Shown here: positions 26,357-35,783 of the stretch, one piece after another | Position numbering within the stretch: position 1 is the stretch's first letter | Layout of the letters: the number at the start of each line of letters is the position of its first letter | Assembly (NCBI GenBank): GCA_963844695.1 | Contig: CAWJPL010000035.1 | Location: 248,001-312,000 of the forward strand | Origin: RYN-230 sp963844695 | Lineage (GTDB): Bacteria > Actinomycetota > Actinomycetes > Streptosporangiales > Streptosporangiaceae | DNA length: 64,000 bases | Reading direction: 5' to 3' | Made by a program: the position numbers and the translations under genes | Notes under the pieces: model-generated | Databases searched by the model: none | What the model was told of the DNA's origin: nothing | The model's input: only the letters and a program-made list of their open reading frames with translations

Positions 26357-27371
26357 GGCCGGCCAGATCCGCGAGCACGTCGGCGACGTCCAGTTCCCAC
26401 CATGGCCAGCGGTCGAGCACGTCGAAGCCAAGCCGGTCATTGATGGCGATCATGTGGTCGTTCCCCACGTCGTTCCCGGTAATGATCCGGGTCAGCTGGG
26501 GCTCCTTGGCGGCCAGCAGGTCCAGCATGGCCAGCTTGAGCAGCAGCCCAAGGCGGTGCCCGCGGTGCGGCCTGGCCACCGCGGTCAGCTCCTGGAATCC
26601 CCACTCCGGCATCGCCGGATCGACGCACACCTGGGTCAGCGCAGCCAGGTCGCCGGTGGTCTGAGCCTGCGCCACAACGACGTGGGCCCGCAGCCCCATG
26701 GCCGCGACCCGGCGCTCGTCCCCCCGGACCCGGGCCACGTCCCAGACCTGCTCTTCCTCCCCGGGCGCCCGGGGCGCGTCGGCCAGCGCCCCGTTGACGG
26801 CGGCGACCCCGGCGACGGCGTCCCCGGGCGCCGGGCCGACCCAGGTTCGCAGCGTGTAGCCCCGGGCGGCGGACTCGGCTTCCGCCCGCGCTGCGGCCCA
26901 CCGACCCGCGGGCGGGCGGTCCAGGGGCAGCACCCGGCGGACCCCGGTCCCGGGCGACCGGGCCTTGAGCGTGCTCGCGAACGCCGCGCCAGGCGAGCCT
27001 TCCCGAGCCTGCGTCTCCAGCACGGTCCGGCCGGCCTGGGCCGCCCGGCCGGCCGCGTGCCGGAGCAGCGTCGTGCCCCGGTCGGCCCGGCGCCGGGCGG
27101 CGTGCACCATGAGCTCCAGGGAGGCGCGGTGGCGGTTCTCGCGCTGCGGAAGGTTGAGCAGATACCAGCCGCAGGGCTCGCCCGAGTCGTCCCGGGCCAG
27201 CCAGGTTTCCAGTGGGTCCTCGGTCCAGCCCAGGGCCAGCCAGCCTGCGAACGCGCGGGGGCTCATCGGCGGCCCGAGCGGGTCATCGTCCGGCAGGCCG
27301 CTCAGGTAGATGTCGTGGCAGGCGCGCACCGAGGCGCCGTCCGCGCCGGGATCGAACCGCTCGACCTTCAT
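26349..27371 (-). CDS. Double GNAT-domain acetyltransferase
   Basis: A 340-residue protein beginning MKVERFDPGADGASVRACHD. The N domain has GEPCGWYLLNLPQRENRHRA and LELMVHAARRRADRGTTLLR. The C domain has VAQAQTTGDLAALTQVCVDP, TAVARPHRGHRLGLLLKLAM (acetyl-CoA loop) and NDHMIAINDRLGFDVLDRWP, where the Asn...Asn-x-x-x-GF end is classic for GNAT. Tandem-GNAT proteins of this shape are common in actinomycetes, some related to mycothiol acetyltransferase. MshD proper is shorter and differs at the N domain, so that identity is not claimed. Intact. Operon with the next GNAT gene. Confidence 0.8.
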   Translation of the reverse strand: MKVERFDPGADGASVRACHDIYLSGLPDDDPLGPPMSPRAFAGWLALGWTEDPLETWLARDDSGEPCGWYLLNLPQRENRHRASLELMVHAARRRADRGTTLLRHAAGRAAQAGRTVLETQAREGSPGAAFASTLKARSPGTGVRRVLPLDRPPAGRWAAARAEAESAARGYTLRTWVGPAPGDAVAGVAAVNGALADAPRAPGEEEQVWDVARVRGDERRVAAMGLRAHVVVAQAQTTGDLAALTQVCVDPAMPEWGFQELTAVARPHRGHRLGLLLKLAMLDLLAAKEPQLTRIITGNDVGNDHMIAINDRLGFDVLDRWPWWELDVADVLADLAGRA

Positions 27372-27516
27372 AAGCCCAGTAACTCAGCGCGGGCCGTCCG
27401 GCGCCAATGATTTTTCCTGCCGGAGCCGCCGGCGGCCCGTACGCCCCGGTCCGGCGTACTCCGGGCCGGGCACTCCGGCTCAGGCCGATAGTGCCCCTCC
27501 AGCCACCGAACCGATG

Positions 27517-27571
27517 GCAAACGGATCGGGGAAAAGCCCTCCATCAAGACGGGCTGCAATTCTCTAGAGCA
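27517..27571 (+). promoter_or_regulatory. Conserved 5' leader element, copy 1
   Basis: gcaaacggatcggggaaaag, then ccctccatcaagacgggctgc and aattctctagagcac. It is almost identical to 28715-28770, while flanking non-coding bases have drifted, which suggests selection. GGGGAAAAGCCC can form a small hairpin. The pattern faintly resembles a c-di-GMP-I aptamer (GCAAAC...AAAGCC...GGGC) but lacks the intact P1b arm, so no riboswitch is claimed. Confidence 0.35.
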
Positions 27572-27643
27572 CGGACGGCGGATTTCTTCGACACTGGTAG
27601 ATGGAAAACGAAAAGAACCAGTAAGAAATCCCCAGGAGCCGTC

Positions 27644-28566
27644 ATGCCGACCGATGCAAAATCATCACCCGAAACCGCTGGGCTCTGGCTCCGGAGAGGC
27701 GAGTGCCCCAGCCGGGCGGCATCGCGTCCGAGGGTGGCGCCCGCGCACGACCCGGGCCAAGGCCGGCCTCGCGGCCGTCGCCGCGGTCGGTGCCACCGGC
27801 CTGGCGCTGGCCCTGGTCGCGGGCCCGGCCGGCGCCGCCACCAAGCCGGCCTGGGCCATGACCGCCGGGAACGTCCAGACGCTCAGCGGGGTGGATGCCA
27901 GCACCGCGTCCTACTTCTTCAACACCGCGACGGCCTACGGCTCCGGGGCCAGCCTGGTGAAGACCCCCGTCCAGGCCCACTACGCGACCACGCCCGTGCT
28001 GTCCTACACGTCCTACGCCCAGTTCCAGTCCGACCTCACCAGCGGCGCGATCACCTACCCCTACAAGTGGGTCATGTACGACCCGGAGAACTGGGCCGCG
28101 ACCCCGGTCAACGAGCAGCAGGACCCGGTCAAGTACATGACCCTGTTCGGCCAGCTGGCCCACGCCAACGGGCTGAAGGTCATCCAGGCTCCCGCCCTCG
28201 ACCTGGCCACCGTCACCGGCTCGGTCCTCCCGCGCCTGGCGGGCGAGCGGCCGACCGTGGTTCGTCCGGGTCAACATCGCCGGCGCAGCCGCGGCCGCTG
28301 GTGACATCTTCCAGCTCCAGGACGAGTCGAACACCACCGGCCCGGAGGCGAGTACGCGTCGCATGTTCAACACCACCGAGAGCCAGGCGCAGGCCGCGAA
28401 CGCCAGCGTCAAGGTGTTCTCCGAGGTCTCGACCGTGAACGGGACCGCGGCCCAGATGGCCACCGCGGCCCAGTCCATCAGCCCCGACGGCTACTACGTC
28501 GCGGCCGCGGGGAACATCCCGCAGACCGACCAGTTCTTCCAGCTGATGCAGACCGCCGGCTACTGA
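27644..28566 (+). pseudogene. Secreted protein, duplicate copy 1, frameshifted
   Basis: By comparison with the intact copy at 28857, the start is ATG 27644 after GGAGCCGTC. The frame then shifts near 27700, 28250 and 28340. Between the breaks the protein matches copy 2: a long basic lead (RGWRPRTTRAKAGLAAVAAV), a hydrophobic signal core ending GPAGAATKPAWAM, PVLSYTSYAQFQSDLTSGAI, WVMYDPENWAATPVNEQQDP, and at the end TDQFFQLMQTAGY. It may be a decayed duplicate or an intact gene with sequencing errors. No known family. Ends just before a GC hairpin. Confidence 0.65.
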
Positions 28567-28584
28567 GGCAACCACGCCCGCTCC

Positions 28585-28611
28585 GCGGGGCCCGGCGGCG
28601 CCGGGCCCCGC
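28585..28611 (+). terminator. GC hairpin after copy 1
   Basis: GCGGGGCCCGGC, loop ggc, GCCGGGCCCCGC: a perfect 12-bp stem 19 bases after the stop. Confidence 0.75.
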
Positions 28612-28714
28612 GTCTGGTCTGCACTCACGCCGGCCGCCTCGCCCCGCATCCGGTCGGTCCCGGGCCGGGCACTCCGGCTCAGGCCATAGTGCCCTGCCAG
28701 CCGCAGAACCGGTA

Positions 28715-28770
28715 GCAAACGGATCGGGGAAAAGCCCCCCATCAAGACGGGCTGCAATTCTCTAGAGCAC
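28715..28770 (+). promoter_or_regulatory. Conserved 5' leader element, copy 2
   Basis: Second copy of the leader described at 27517, with one extra C in the run aaagcccccc. It ends about 85 bases before the start of the intact gene. Confidence 0.35.
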
Positions 28771-28856
28771 AGAGCGGCGATTTCCTGACACTGGTAATGA
28801 AAGCTCAATGAAGCAATGAACGCCACGAGAGCAGCAACACATCCCCAGGAGCCGTC

Positions 28857-29777
28857 ATGCAAACCAATGGAAATCCGTCGCCCGAATCCGCCGAGGAGCG
28901 CGCTGGAGGGGCGAGTGCCCCGGCCGGGCGGCATCGCGTCCGGGGCTGGCGCCCGCGCACGACCCGGGCCAAGGCCGGCCTCGCGGCCGTCGCCGCGGTC
29001 GGCGCCACCGGCCTGGCGCTGGCCCTGGTCGCCGGCCCGGCCGGTGCCTCCACCAAGCCGGCCTGGGCCATGACCGCCGGGAACGTCCAGACGCTCAGCG
29101 GGGTGGACTCCAGTGCGGCGTCGTACTTCTTCAACACCGCCGCGGCCTACGGCTCCGGGGCCAGCCTGGTGAAGACCCCCGTCCAGGCCCACTACGCGAC
29201 CACGCCGGTCCTGTCTTACACGTCCTACGCCCAGTTCCAGTCCGACCTCACCAGCGGCGCGATCACCTTCCCCTACAAGTGGGTCATGTACGACCCGGAG
29301 AACTGGGCCGCGACCCCGGTCAACGAGCAGCAGGACCCGGTCAAGTACATGACCTTGTTCGGCCAGCTGGCCCACGCCAACGGGCTGAAGGTCATCCAGG
29401 CTCCCGCCCTCGACCTGGCCACCGTCACCGGCTCGGTCCTGCCACGCCAGGCGGGCGAGTCGGCCGACCAGTGGTTCGTCCGGGTCAACATCGCGGGCAA
29501 GGCTGCGGCCGCGGGTGACATCTTCCAGCTCCAGGACGAGTCGAACACCACGGCCGGGGGCCAGTACTCGTACATGTACAACACCACCGCGAGCCAGGCG
29601 CAGGCCGCGAACGCCAGCGTCAAGGTGTTCTCCGAGGTCTCGACCGTGAACGGGACCGCGGCCCAGATGGCCACCGCGGCCCAGTCCATCAGCCCCGACG
29701 GCTACTACGTCGCGGCCGCGGGGAACATCCCGCAGACCGACCAGTTCTTCGCGCTGATGAAGACGGCCGGCTACTAA
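28857..29777 (+). CDS. Secreted protein of unknown family, duplicate copy 2 (intact)
   Basis: A 306-residue protein with CAGGAGCC before ATG 28857. A basic 45-residue lead and hydrophobic core (AGLAAVAAVGATGLALALVA) end at GPAGASTKPA, a likely signal-peptidase site near residue 68. The mature part alternates strands and helices (VQAHYATTPVLSYTSYAQFQ, WVMYDPENWAATPVNEQQDP, YMTLFGQLAHANGLKVIQAP, DGYYVAAAGNIPQTDQFFAL). The pattern resembles a (beta/alpha)8 barrel of a spherulin/glycosidase-like secreted protein, where YDPE and the later AP and Q residues could be active-site strand ends. No name is justified. It probably acts outside the cell, next to the polysaccharide genes. Confidence 0.75.
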   Translation: MQTNGNPSPESAEERAGGASAPAGRHRVRGWRPRTTRAKAGLAAVAAVGATGLALALVAGPAGASTKPAWAMTAGNVQTLSGVDSSAASYFFNTAAAYGSGASLVKTPVQAHYATTPVLSYTSYAQFQSDLTSGAITFPYKWVMYDPENWAATPVNEQQDPVKYMTLFGQLAHANGLKVIQAPALDLATVTGSVLPRQAGESADQWFVRVNIAGKAAAAGDIFQLQDESNTTAGGQYSYMYNTTASQAQAANASVKVFSEVSTVNGTAAQMATAAQSISPDGYYVAAAGNIPQTDQFFALMKTAGY

Positions 29778-29790
29778 GGCAACTACGACC

Positions 29791-29828
29791 CAGACGCGGG
29801 GCCCGGCTGGCGCCGGGCCCCGCGTCTG
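29791..29828 (+). terminator. GC hairpin after copy 2
   Basis: CAGACGCGGGGCCCGGC, loop tggc, GCCGGGCCCCGCGTCTG: a perfect 17-bp stem. It may also serve the convergent GH26 gene. Confidence 0.8.
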
Positions 29829-29866
29829 GGCTGGCTCTCACGACTGGTCCATGACGAGACTGGCCC

Positions 29867-30885
29867 TTACCCGCCCGGGCGTTTGGCTGCGCTCGGCCGC
29901 GCGCCTCTCACCCCGGCGCGGAAGGCTGCGACGGCCGCTGGGTTGTCGTCCAGCCGCCAGTCCTGGTGGTACAGCCCCTGATGCTGGTTCACGTCGAAGT
30001 AGACCAGGCCCAGCAGGTGATCGCGCCGGATACCAGCGAACAGGCCGGGAATCTTCGCGGCCTGCCCGGCGCGCGGCCCGATGCCGACCTCGGAGAGCAG
30101 GACCGGCTTGTGGGTGAACCTCCGGATGGTTCGCACGGTGTTGCCGATGACGGACCTGAACGTGTTGGCCGGTTTGTAGTAGTAGCCATCGACGCCGATC
30201 CAGTCCACATACCGGGCGCCCGGCCACCAGTTCCGGAGGTGCCCAGTGGCACGGCTATCCCCGCTCATGACCCATAGCCAGGTCACGTTGATCGCGCCTG
30301 CCTGGCGGAACACCGTCACCACATGCCGCCAGGCCGCCACCCACTGGGCCGCGTTGGCATGATGCCATCCCCACGGGTACCAGCGGCCATCCGCTTCCGG
30401 GGCGAAGCTGATGATGACGTGGCCGCCGTAGTGGCGGACCGCCCCGGCGAACCGGCGCAGGTAGCGGTCTGAGCCCCCCGCGGCGATGGCGGCCAGGGAC
30501 TGGTGCCAGGGCTCCATGTGCACCAGCATGACCGCTCCGCCCTGGGCGGCCGCGGTAGCGAGGCGGGCCGGGAACGGTTTGCCCCAGCCGCTGTAGTAGA
30601 CGCTGAGGTTGGGTTTGCGGCCGGCTACCGAGGTGAAGAGCGTCGGCGACCGGTAGTTACTGGCCGTGTCATGCTCGAAGACGCCCACGTAGTGCATCGG
30701 GCCAGGGTTGCCGATGGCCGACTGGGGAAAAGGTGCGGAACTGGCCGCCGGGAGCAGGGACGTGTTGTGCGCTGCCGGGGGACGGGTTCATGCCGGTACA
30801 GCCACAGCGCGGAGCCCGCACCAGTGACCGTGATGGTCACGCCCACCGCCGCGATGAGCGCGGCCACGAACCTAGCCCTGTTCAT
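29867..30885 (-). CDS. GH26-like endo-glycanase (beta-mannanase type), membrane-anchored or secreted, one frameshift
   Basis: ATG 30885 overlaps the last 14 bases of the glycosyltransferase gene. The N-terminus FVAALIAAVGVTITVTGAGS is a signal or anchor. The frame shifts near 30720 and continues MHYVGVFEHDTASNYRSPTL. Then come VMLVHMEPWHQSLAAIAAGG, VIISFAPEADGRWYPWGWHH, INVTWLWVMSGD, YVDWIGVDGYYY and KPVLLSEVGIG. In GH26, F-x-P/H-E with the acid/base Glu and the later S/T-E nucleophile fit FAPEADG and LSEVGIG. It hydrolyses beta-1,4-mannan or a related glycan. Coupling to a processive synthase suggests it trims the polymer made by that synthase. Exact specificity is unknown. Confidence 0.75.
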
Positions 30886-32495
30886 AGACGAGCTCCTCCA
30901 CAGCGGGGGCAGGAGGACCGGAGAGGGTCACTTCCACCTTCTTCCGGGTCACCCAGCCCTGACGGTGGCAGGTGGCCATGCCGTAGAAGCGGATCTGGCG
31001 CAGGACCAGGAGGTACCACAGGGCTGCGAAGGGCAGCAGCGCCGTTGAGGCCAGCCAGGTGGGCCAGCGCAGGTCGGAGCGGCTCACCGTGACCAGGCGG
31101 AGGGACACCGCGAGCGGCCAGGCGACCAGGGCCAGACTGCTGGCAAAGACCAGGTTGCGGGTGGCAGGCCAGGCGAACGGCACCGCCAGGGACACCGCGG
31201 CCGACGCGAAGAAGGCGTACTGCTGGTACACCACGAACCACCAGGCGTAGGAACGTATCCGCAGATAGCGCATCCGCCACAGGGTCCGGATCGTGGAGGC
31301 CCGCATCCAGCGGGTCCACTGGCGCAGGTGGTGCGACAGCGTCTCCGGGTATACCGGCATCGACACCGCCGTGGGCTGATGGACCGCCCGCCCGTGCAGC
31401 AGGGAGAACATGCTCAGGGCGGTGTCATCGCCCAGGGTGACCGGTATCCCGAAGAATTTCTCTTCCAGGTACGCGGGCAAGCAGCGGTGAATCAGCCACC
31501 CCCGGTAGAGCGAGAACGCACCCGGGTTAATCACCACATTCCCCCCGGCGACGCTCTGCGCACTCATGGTGAAAAGCTGGAAAGCCAGAGACCGCAGGCC
31601 CATGGCCCGGGTGAGAATATTGGTCTTCAGGTTGTAGGCCATCTCCAGACCCGCGACCGAGGTGACCTCGCGGCTGGCGAACGGCTTGAGACCTTCCTCG
31701 ATGGCGTGCTGCTCGAGGGCGGAGTCTGAATCCATTGTGGCGTAGATGTCGGCATTGGGTACCGCGCCGAAAGGCCGCGGCCTGCGCGTGCTTTTTGCCC
31801 TGGTTCTCCTGGCGTATCCAGATGAATTCCGTGGCCGACGGGTGAGCCTGCCAGCGGGCCCGGACATTGGTGTAGTCAGCCGTGGAACCGTCATCGGTCA
31901 CGATCACCCAGTTGGGCTTGCGGGTCTGGGCGAACAGGGCGTAGATGGTCCGGTCCAGGATGGCTGGATCCTCGTTGTAGCAGGGGACCACGGCGGCGAC
32001 CGCCAGGCGGTCCAGCTTGGCGCGCTGCGCGTCCGTCACGGTGAAGGGACGCTGGAGCCAGGCGAGGAGGAGCTGGGAGAGCACGAAGCCCAGGCTGAGC
32101 GCCCACACCCCGAGCATCCAGCTCTCGCGCGGGGAGACCAGGCCCAGGGTGTTCCGGTGCAGGAAGACCGAGCCGGCCACGATCATGATGACCGGGATGA
32201 TGGCCAGCGCCCGGCGCGGCCGGAAGGTGACGCGGGGAATCTGGAAGCTGCGGCTGGCGGCTACGGTTCCATCGCCGGCTTCCCACGGCGGAAGAACAGC
32301 CGTACTGTCACTGTCAGGAGCAGGGTCGCGCACGCTGAGATCCCGAACACGATCCAGATCACCGCTCCGAACCCAGGACCGTCTTTCACGAAATTTCCCC
32401 CCATTGTTTGCGTTAAGCGGCGGATCATCATCGTAGGTCGCCATGATCCAGGAAATCCTCCCCAAGAGTGACCGGCTTTCGGTCATGGACATCAT
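30872..32495 (-). CDS. Processive family-2 glycosyltransferase (hyaluronan/cellulose synthase-like), one frameshift
   Basis: The start is taken at ATG 32495 (MMSMTESRS); ATG 32444 with GGGAGGA is an alternative. An N-terminal cytoplasmic stretch is followed by two helices (ALAIIPVIMIVAGSVFLHRN and the next), then the GT-A domain: VAAVVPCYNEDPAILDRTIY, NWVIVTDDGSTADY, frameshift near 31772, YATMDSDSALEQHAIEEGLK, LGDDTALSMFSLL and the processivity motif RQWTRWMR (Q/R-x-x-R-W). Four or five C-terminal helices follow. These are the D, DxD, D and QxxRW elements of processive synthases, which polymerise and extrude beta-glycans at the membrane. Operon with the GH26 gene. The polymer is not identifiable from sequence. 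Confidence 0.85.
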
Positions 32496-32745
32496 ACAAT
32501 TTTCAGGCCGGGGGTTCAGGTAAACATTCTAGACTCCTATTTCTTCCCATTTCCTGGCCATAGCTACCAGGCACTTTGGGATTAACACGCCATATCTCCG
32601 GTGCTATTCGGCAAGACGCATAAATTCACCCGAATCCCGGGCACGCCGCCACGAGACGCGCCGGCATCTGGTTTAAACGTCCCTCAATCTCCCGGACCGG
32701 GAATCACCGGCGAAAACGACGTCGCACTCCTCACCAGGTGCGCGG

Positions 32746-34161
32746 TCACCTCAGCTGGGCCGCGCTACTCCCGCTGGCTGGCGTGGGAGATGACACCGGG
32801 CTCACCCCGGCCGCGTGCCGCTCGATCGCGGCCAGCATCCGTTCATGCCTGGGGTCCAGGCGGTCGCGGTGCGGGGCGGCGATCTGGGCGGCACGGGTCA
32901 GTACCTGGCGGGGAGCGGCCGACAAGGTGGCGTCGAACAGCGACCACGAAAGTCCGTCGAGGGCCGCGCGCACCGCGCCGGGCTCCCCGGTCCGCGCGCA
33001 CGTGCCGGCGAGCGCGTACATCCGCTCGTCCAGCGCGTCGGCAGAGGCCAGCTGAAGCGGGAACGCGTCAACGTCCGGGCAACACGACCGCCGGGCGCCA
33101 GTGGCCTCGAAGGCGCTGATCAGCGGGCTCACGTCACCTGCGGTCATCGGGTCGTAGAGCCCGGGAAAGGCCGTGGCCTCATACCCGCGGTCGTAGCCGC
33201 TGAAGTAGATGGGGGCCGCGGAACCGGTCCACGCGAGCACGCCGAGCGCCACATCGAGCAGGGTCACTGGCCAGCCGAGATCGCTGATGGCGTGGACCCG
33301 CAGCGAGCCGGGTTGCGCGCCTGCCTCAGCAGCCAGCAGCAACTGCGCCGACTGCAGCGCCGACTGAACGTAGAAGGCGATGCCCGTGTCGTGCAGGCGG
33401 ATCACCCCGCCGTCACACCAGTCCAGCAGCCGGGCATGGATGATCGAGTTGTCGATCACGTGGGTGAACCTCGCGACCGAGCAGGTGGCTACCCCACGCG
33501 CCGCGGCCTGCCAGAGCAGCCACTCGGCGACTCGCTTGGAGGCCGTATAGACCTCCGGTGAATAGGGGCGCAGGGCCTTCCCGGTCGATGCGAAGATCAC
33601 GTGCGGAACCCCGGACGACGCGGCGGCGCTGATCACGTTGGAGGTGCCGAGCACGTTGGTGGTCACGGTGCGGTGCACCTCGCGCTCGGCCAGGCCCGGA
33701 TCCCGCTGCCCGGCGACGTGGAAAACGATGTCGCATCTCACCTGGTCGAAGACGGCGGAAAGCTGATCTGCGTCCCTGATATCAGCGTGGACGTACTCCG
33801 CGCCCGGAAGCCGGGGCCAGCCCTGGGTGATGCCGCGGCTGACGCTCACCAGCCGCGCGGGGGAGAACCGCGCCAGTTGTGCCATCAGCGCCGAACCAAT
33901 ACACCCTGAGCCACCGGTGACCAGTATCCGCTTGCCCTGCAGGCATCCCGCGAGGACCGGCCCCGGCAGGTCGATGTCTTTCCGGACCGCGGCCAGGAAC
34001 CGGCTGTACTCTTCCTGCGCCTCCGGCTTGCTGGCGAGCAGCGCCTGCGTCAGCCCGGCGAGGCGTTTCGTCTCGGCGCCCGTCAGGCATGGCCTGCCCC
34101 GCGGCACCGCCTCATGCATCTCTGCGATGATCTCTGCAGTTGTCTGCACCATGCTCTCCAT
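32746..34161 (-). CDS. Extended SDR, CapD/FnlA-like nucleotide-sugar dehydratase/epimerase
   Basis: A 471-residue protein. Residues 1-75 form a helical lead. The Rossmann motif KRILVTGGSGCIGSALMAQL follows, then YVHADIRDADQLSAVFDQVR, CDIVFHVAGQRDPGLAEREV and the catalytic region VIFASTGKALRPYSPEVYTASK with Y-x-x-x-K (YTASK). The C-terminal 200 residues bind the sugar. It resembles polysaccharide-biosynthesis dehydratase/epimerases that remodel UDP-GlcNAc-type sugars. It is separated from the glycosyltransferase by 250 bases but has the same direction, so it may supply an activated sugar to the same polymer. Intact. Product unknown. Confidence 0.75.
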   Translation of the reverse strand: MESMVQTTAEIIAEMHEAVPRGRPCLTGAETKRLAGLTQALLASKPEAQEEYSRFLAAVRKDIDLPGPVLAGCLQGKRILVTGGSGCIGSALMAQLARFSPARLVSVSRGITQGWPRLPGAEYVHADIRDADQLSAVFDQVRCDIVFHVAGQRDPGLAEREVHRTVTTNVLGTSNVISAAASSGVPHVIFASTGKALRPYSPEVYTASKRVAEWLLWQAAARGVATCSVARFTHVIDNSIIHARLLDWCDGGVIRLHDTGIAFYVQSALQSAQLLLAAEAGAQPGSLRVHAISDLGWPVTLLDVALGVLAWTGSAAPIYFSGYDRGYEATAFPGLYDPMTAGDVSPLISAFEATGARRSCCPDVDAFPLQLASADALDERMYALAGTCARTGEPGAVRAALDGLSWSLFDATLSAAPRQVLTRAAQIAAPHRDRLDPRHERMLAAIERHAAGVSPVSSPTPASGSSAAQLR

Positions 34162-34908
34162 TGGTTCAGCGTCTAAAGGCCCAGACCCGGCCCTGGGCAG
34201 CGATCACGCCTTTGCGCCGCGGGGCAGCACCACGAGGCTGCGGCCGGGCAGGCCGGCAGGCGCACGAGTCTCGCTACCGGGGACCGGTCACCCGGCTCAA
34301 ATCACGATCCGCGGCATAATCTGGCGCCTGCCCTAGGCCAGTGAGCGGTCATCGTGAACCATTGAGGGTCGGACCCGGTCATTGGGGACATGAAGCTTAT
34401 TTGCCTGAGTGCCCTATTTATTCAAGGCCCCGAACGGAGTCTGTACATATACCTCAAAGGGACACTCAGCACGGCCCCCCTATCACCAAACCGCCTCCAG
34501 GCGTCCAGCATATCGTGCGCTGAGGGTACATGAATGCGCGTCATCTCAGAGGAGGTTGCCAAACCCCCGGCCGGTTCATGACAAAACTAGCCGCACCTTC
34601 ACCATTAACGCGAAGAGCTACACTGAAGCTTAATCCGGTAATTCGGGCTTTAGGGACACACCGGTCCCGGCCAGGCCCCCGCAGGCCAGGACTACGGCCG
34701 AGTTCCGAAGATATACGGCGGAACCCTGTGTAATCACCCGAATAGGGCAGGCACAAAGTTGCCGTATCCAACGCATTCCGGGCTACGTTTTGGCTGGACA
34801 TGTTTGGCGAGGCCGCGCGGCGCGCAAAATGTTTTCGGAAGCATAAGTGTCACTGGGACCAATGCGGTTACGGTGGTGGCCTAAACGCGCAGAAAGGAAG
34901 TTGACATC
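34162..34908. other. 747-bp intergenic region
   Basis: Lies between divergently transcribed genes (epimerase left, GH12 right), so promoters for both are expected. Only weak open frames are seen. GC is lower at 34380-34640. No repeat, RNA gene or clear operator was recognised. Confidence 0.4.
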
Positions 34909-35694
34909 ATGTACCGACCCGTCGGCCGGTCAGCGAGAAAACTGCTCAGCGTGATGACAGCCGCAGCCGCCTGCGTAACCCTCGCCGGGGCCGCAGGCGC
35001 CACTGCGTCGTCCGCGTCGGTGACCTGCCAGGCCTGGAAGGCTTTGCGGGTCACCGGAGCAAACGGCCAGCAGTACGTCATCAGGAATAAGCCCAGCATC
35101 AACAACAACGACCAAGGGATGTGCCTCTCGAACCCGGGACGGCGCGCGGCCTTCACCGTCACCCGCTCCCCAGGATGGGCACCGTCAGCGAAAGTGCGGG
35201 CTTATCCCTACATCGGGACCGGCTGCTTCGAGGGAGCATGCCCCGCGGGCGGCGCGGGCGTGATGCAACGGGCCGGATCACTCGGGAACTACACCGTGCG
35301 CTGGGCGACCGTGACACCGCGGCGGAGCGGCGTGTGGAACGCCTCCCTGGACCTGTGGCTCGGCCCCCATGTCGGAGCCGGTAACTCGGAGATCATGATC
35401 TGGCTCCGGTACAGCAAGCCGCCGTGGTGGGAGGGGCTGTACCCGACGGTGAAGATCGACGGCGCGAAATGGTACGTGGTGCCGCACACCACTGCTCCCG
35501 GCAACTATTATCTCTCGTTCCGGCGGGCCACTCCGGTGGCTGCAGCCAAGCTGCGGCTAGCACCGTTCATGGCGGCGGCCCAGCGACTCGGCGCGGTCCG
35601 CAAGTCCTGGCTGCTCTGGGCCGTCCAGGCCGGTTTCGAAATCTGGTCAGGCGGAAAAGGCCTGGCCATCACCAAGTTCTCAGTCACGAAGTAG
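34909..35694 (+). CDS. Secreted GH12-like glucanase
   Basis: A 261-residue protein with AAAGGAAG before ATG 34909. The signal peptide is KLLSVMTAAAACVTLAGAAG, with cleavage likely near ATASSA (about residue 36). The mature part is a beta-jelly-roll of about 225 residues, the size of GH12. The two catalytic Glu are visible as GNSEIMIWL (Glu161, nucleophile region) and VQAGFEIWSG (Glu244, acid/base). NNNDQGMCLSN at the start of the mature part and GVWNASLDLWLG are other family landmarks. It cleaves beta-1,4-glucan or xyloglucan outside the cell. It is followed by a convergent regulator gene. Intact. Confidence 0.8.
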   Translation: MYRPVGRSARKLLSVMTAAAACVTLAGAAGATASSASVTCQAWKALRVTGANGQQYVIRNKPSINNNDQGMCLSNPGRRAAFTVTRSPGWAPSAKVRAYPYIGTGCFEGACPAGGAGVMQRAGSLGNYTVRWATVTPRRSGVWNASLDLWLGPHVGAGNSEIMIWLRYSKPPWWEGLYPTVKIDGAKWYVVPHTTAPGNYYLSFRRATPVAAAKLRLAPFMAAAQRLGAVRKSWLLWAVQAGFEIWSGGKGLAITKFSVTK

Positions 35695-35783
35695 TCCTGG
35701 CTACCGGCACCGATCTTCCGGTACGCCCGGGCACCGATCTTTCCGATGGCCGACTCCGATCTCGACCAATTGCGGACCGGGAA

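Larger units (their letters stand above)
27463..29860 (+). repeat. 1.2-kb tandem duplication (leader, secreted-protein gene and terminator)
   Basis: Two adjacent units begin at 27463 and 28662 with cgggccgggcactccggctc. Each has an upstream leader, a GGAGCCGTC-ATG start, a secreted-protein gene and a GC hairpin. Offsets are constant at about 1,199-1,211 bases. The coding parts are about 90 percent identical by eye. The first copy has frameshifts and the second is intact. Confidence 0.85.

Noticed and set aside
27517..27571. Known riboswitch in the duplicated leader
   Set aside because: It resembles a c-di-GMP aptamer only in short words, and a required arm is missing. Left as an unnamed conserved leader.
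34541..34801. 86-aa minus-strand frame in the gap before the GH12 gene
   Set aside because: No ribosome site, signal or family pattern; probably chance.
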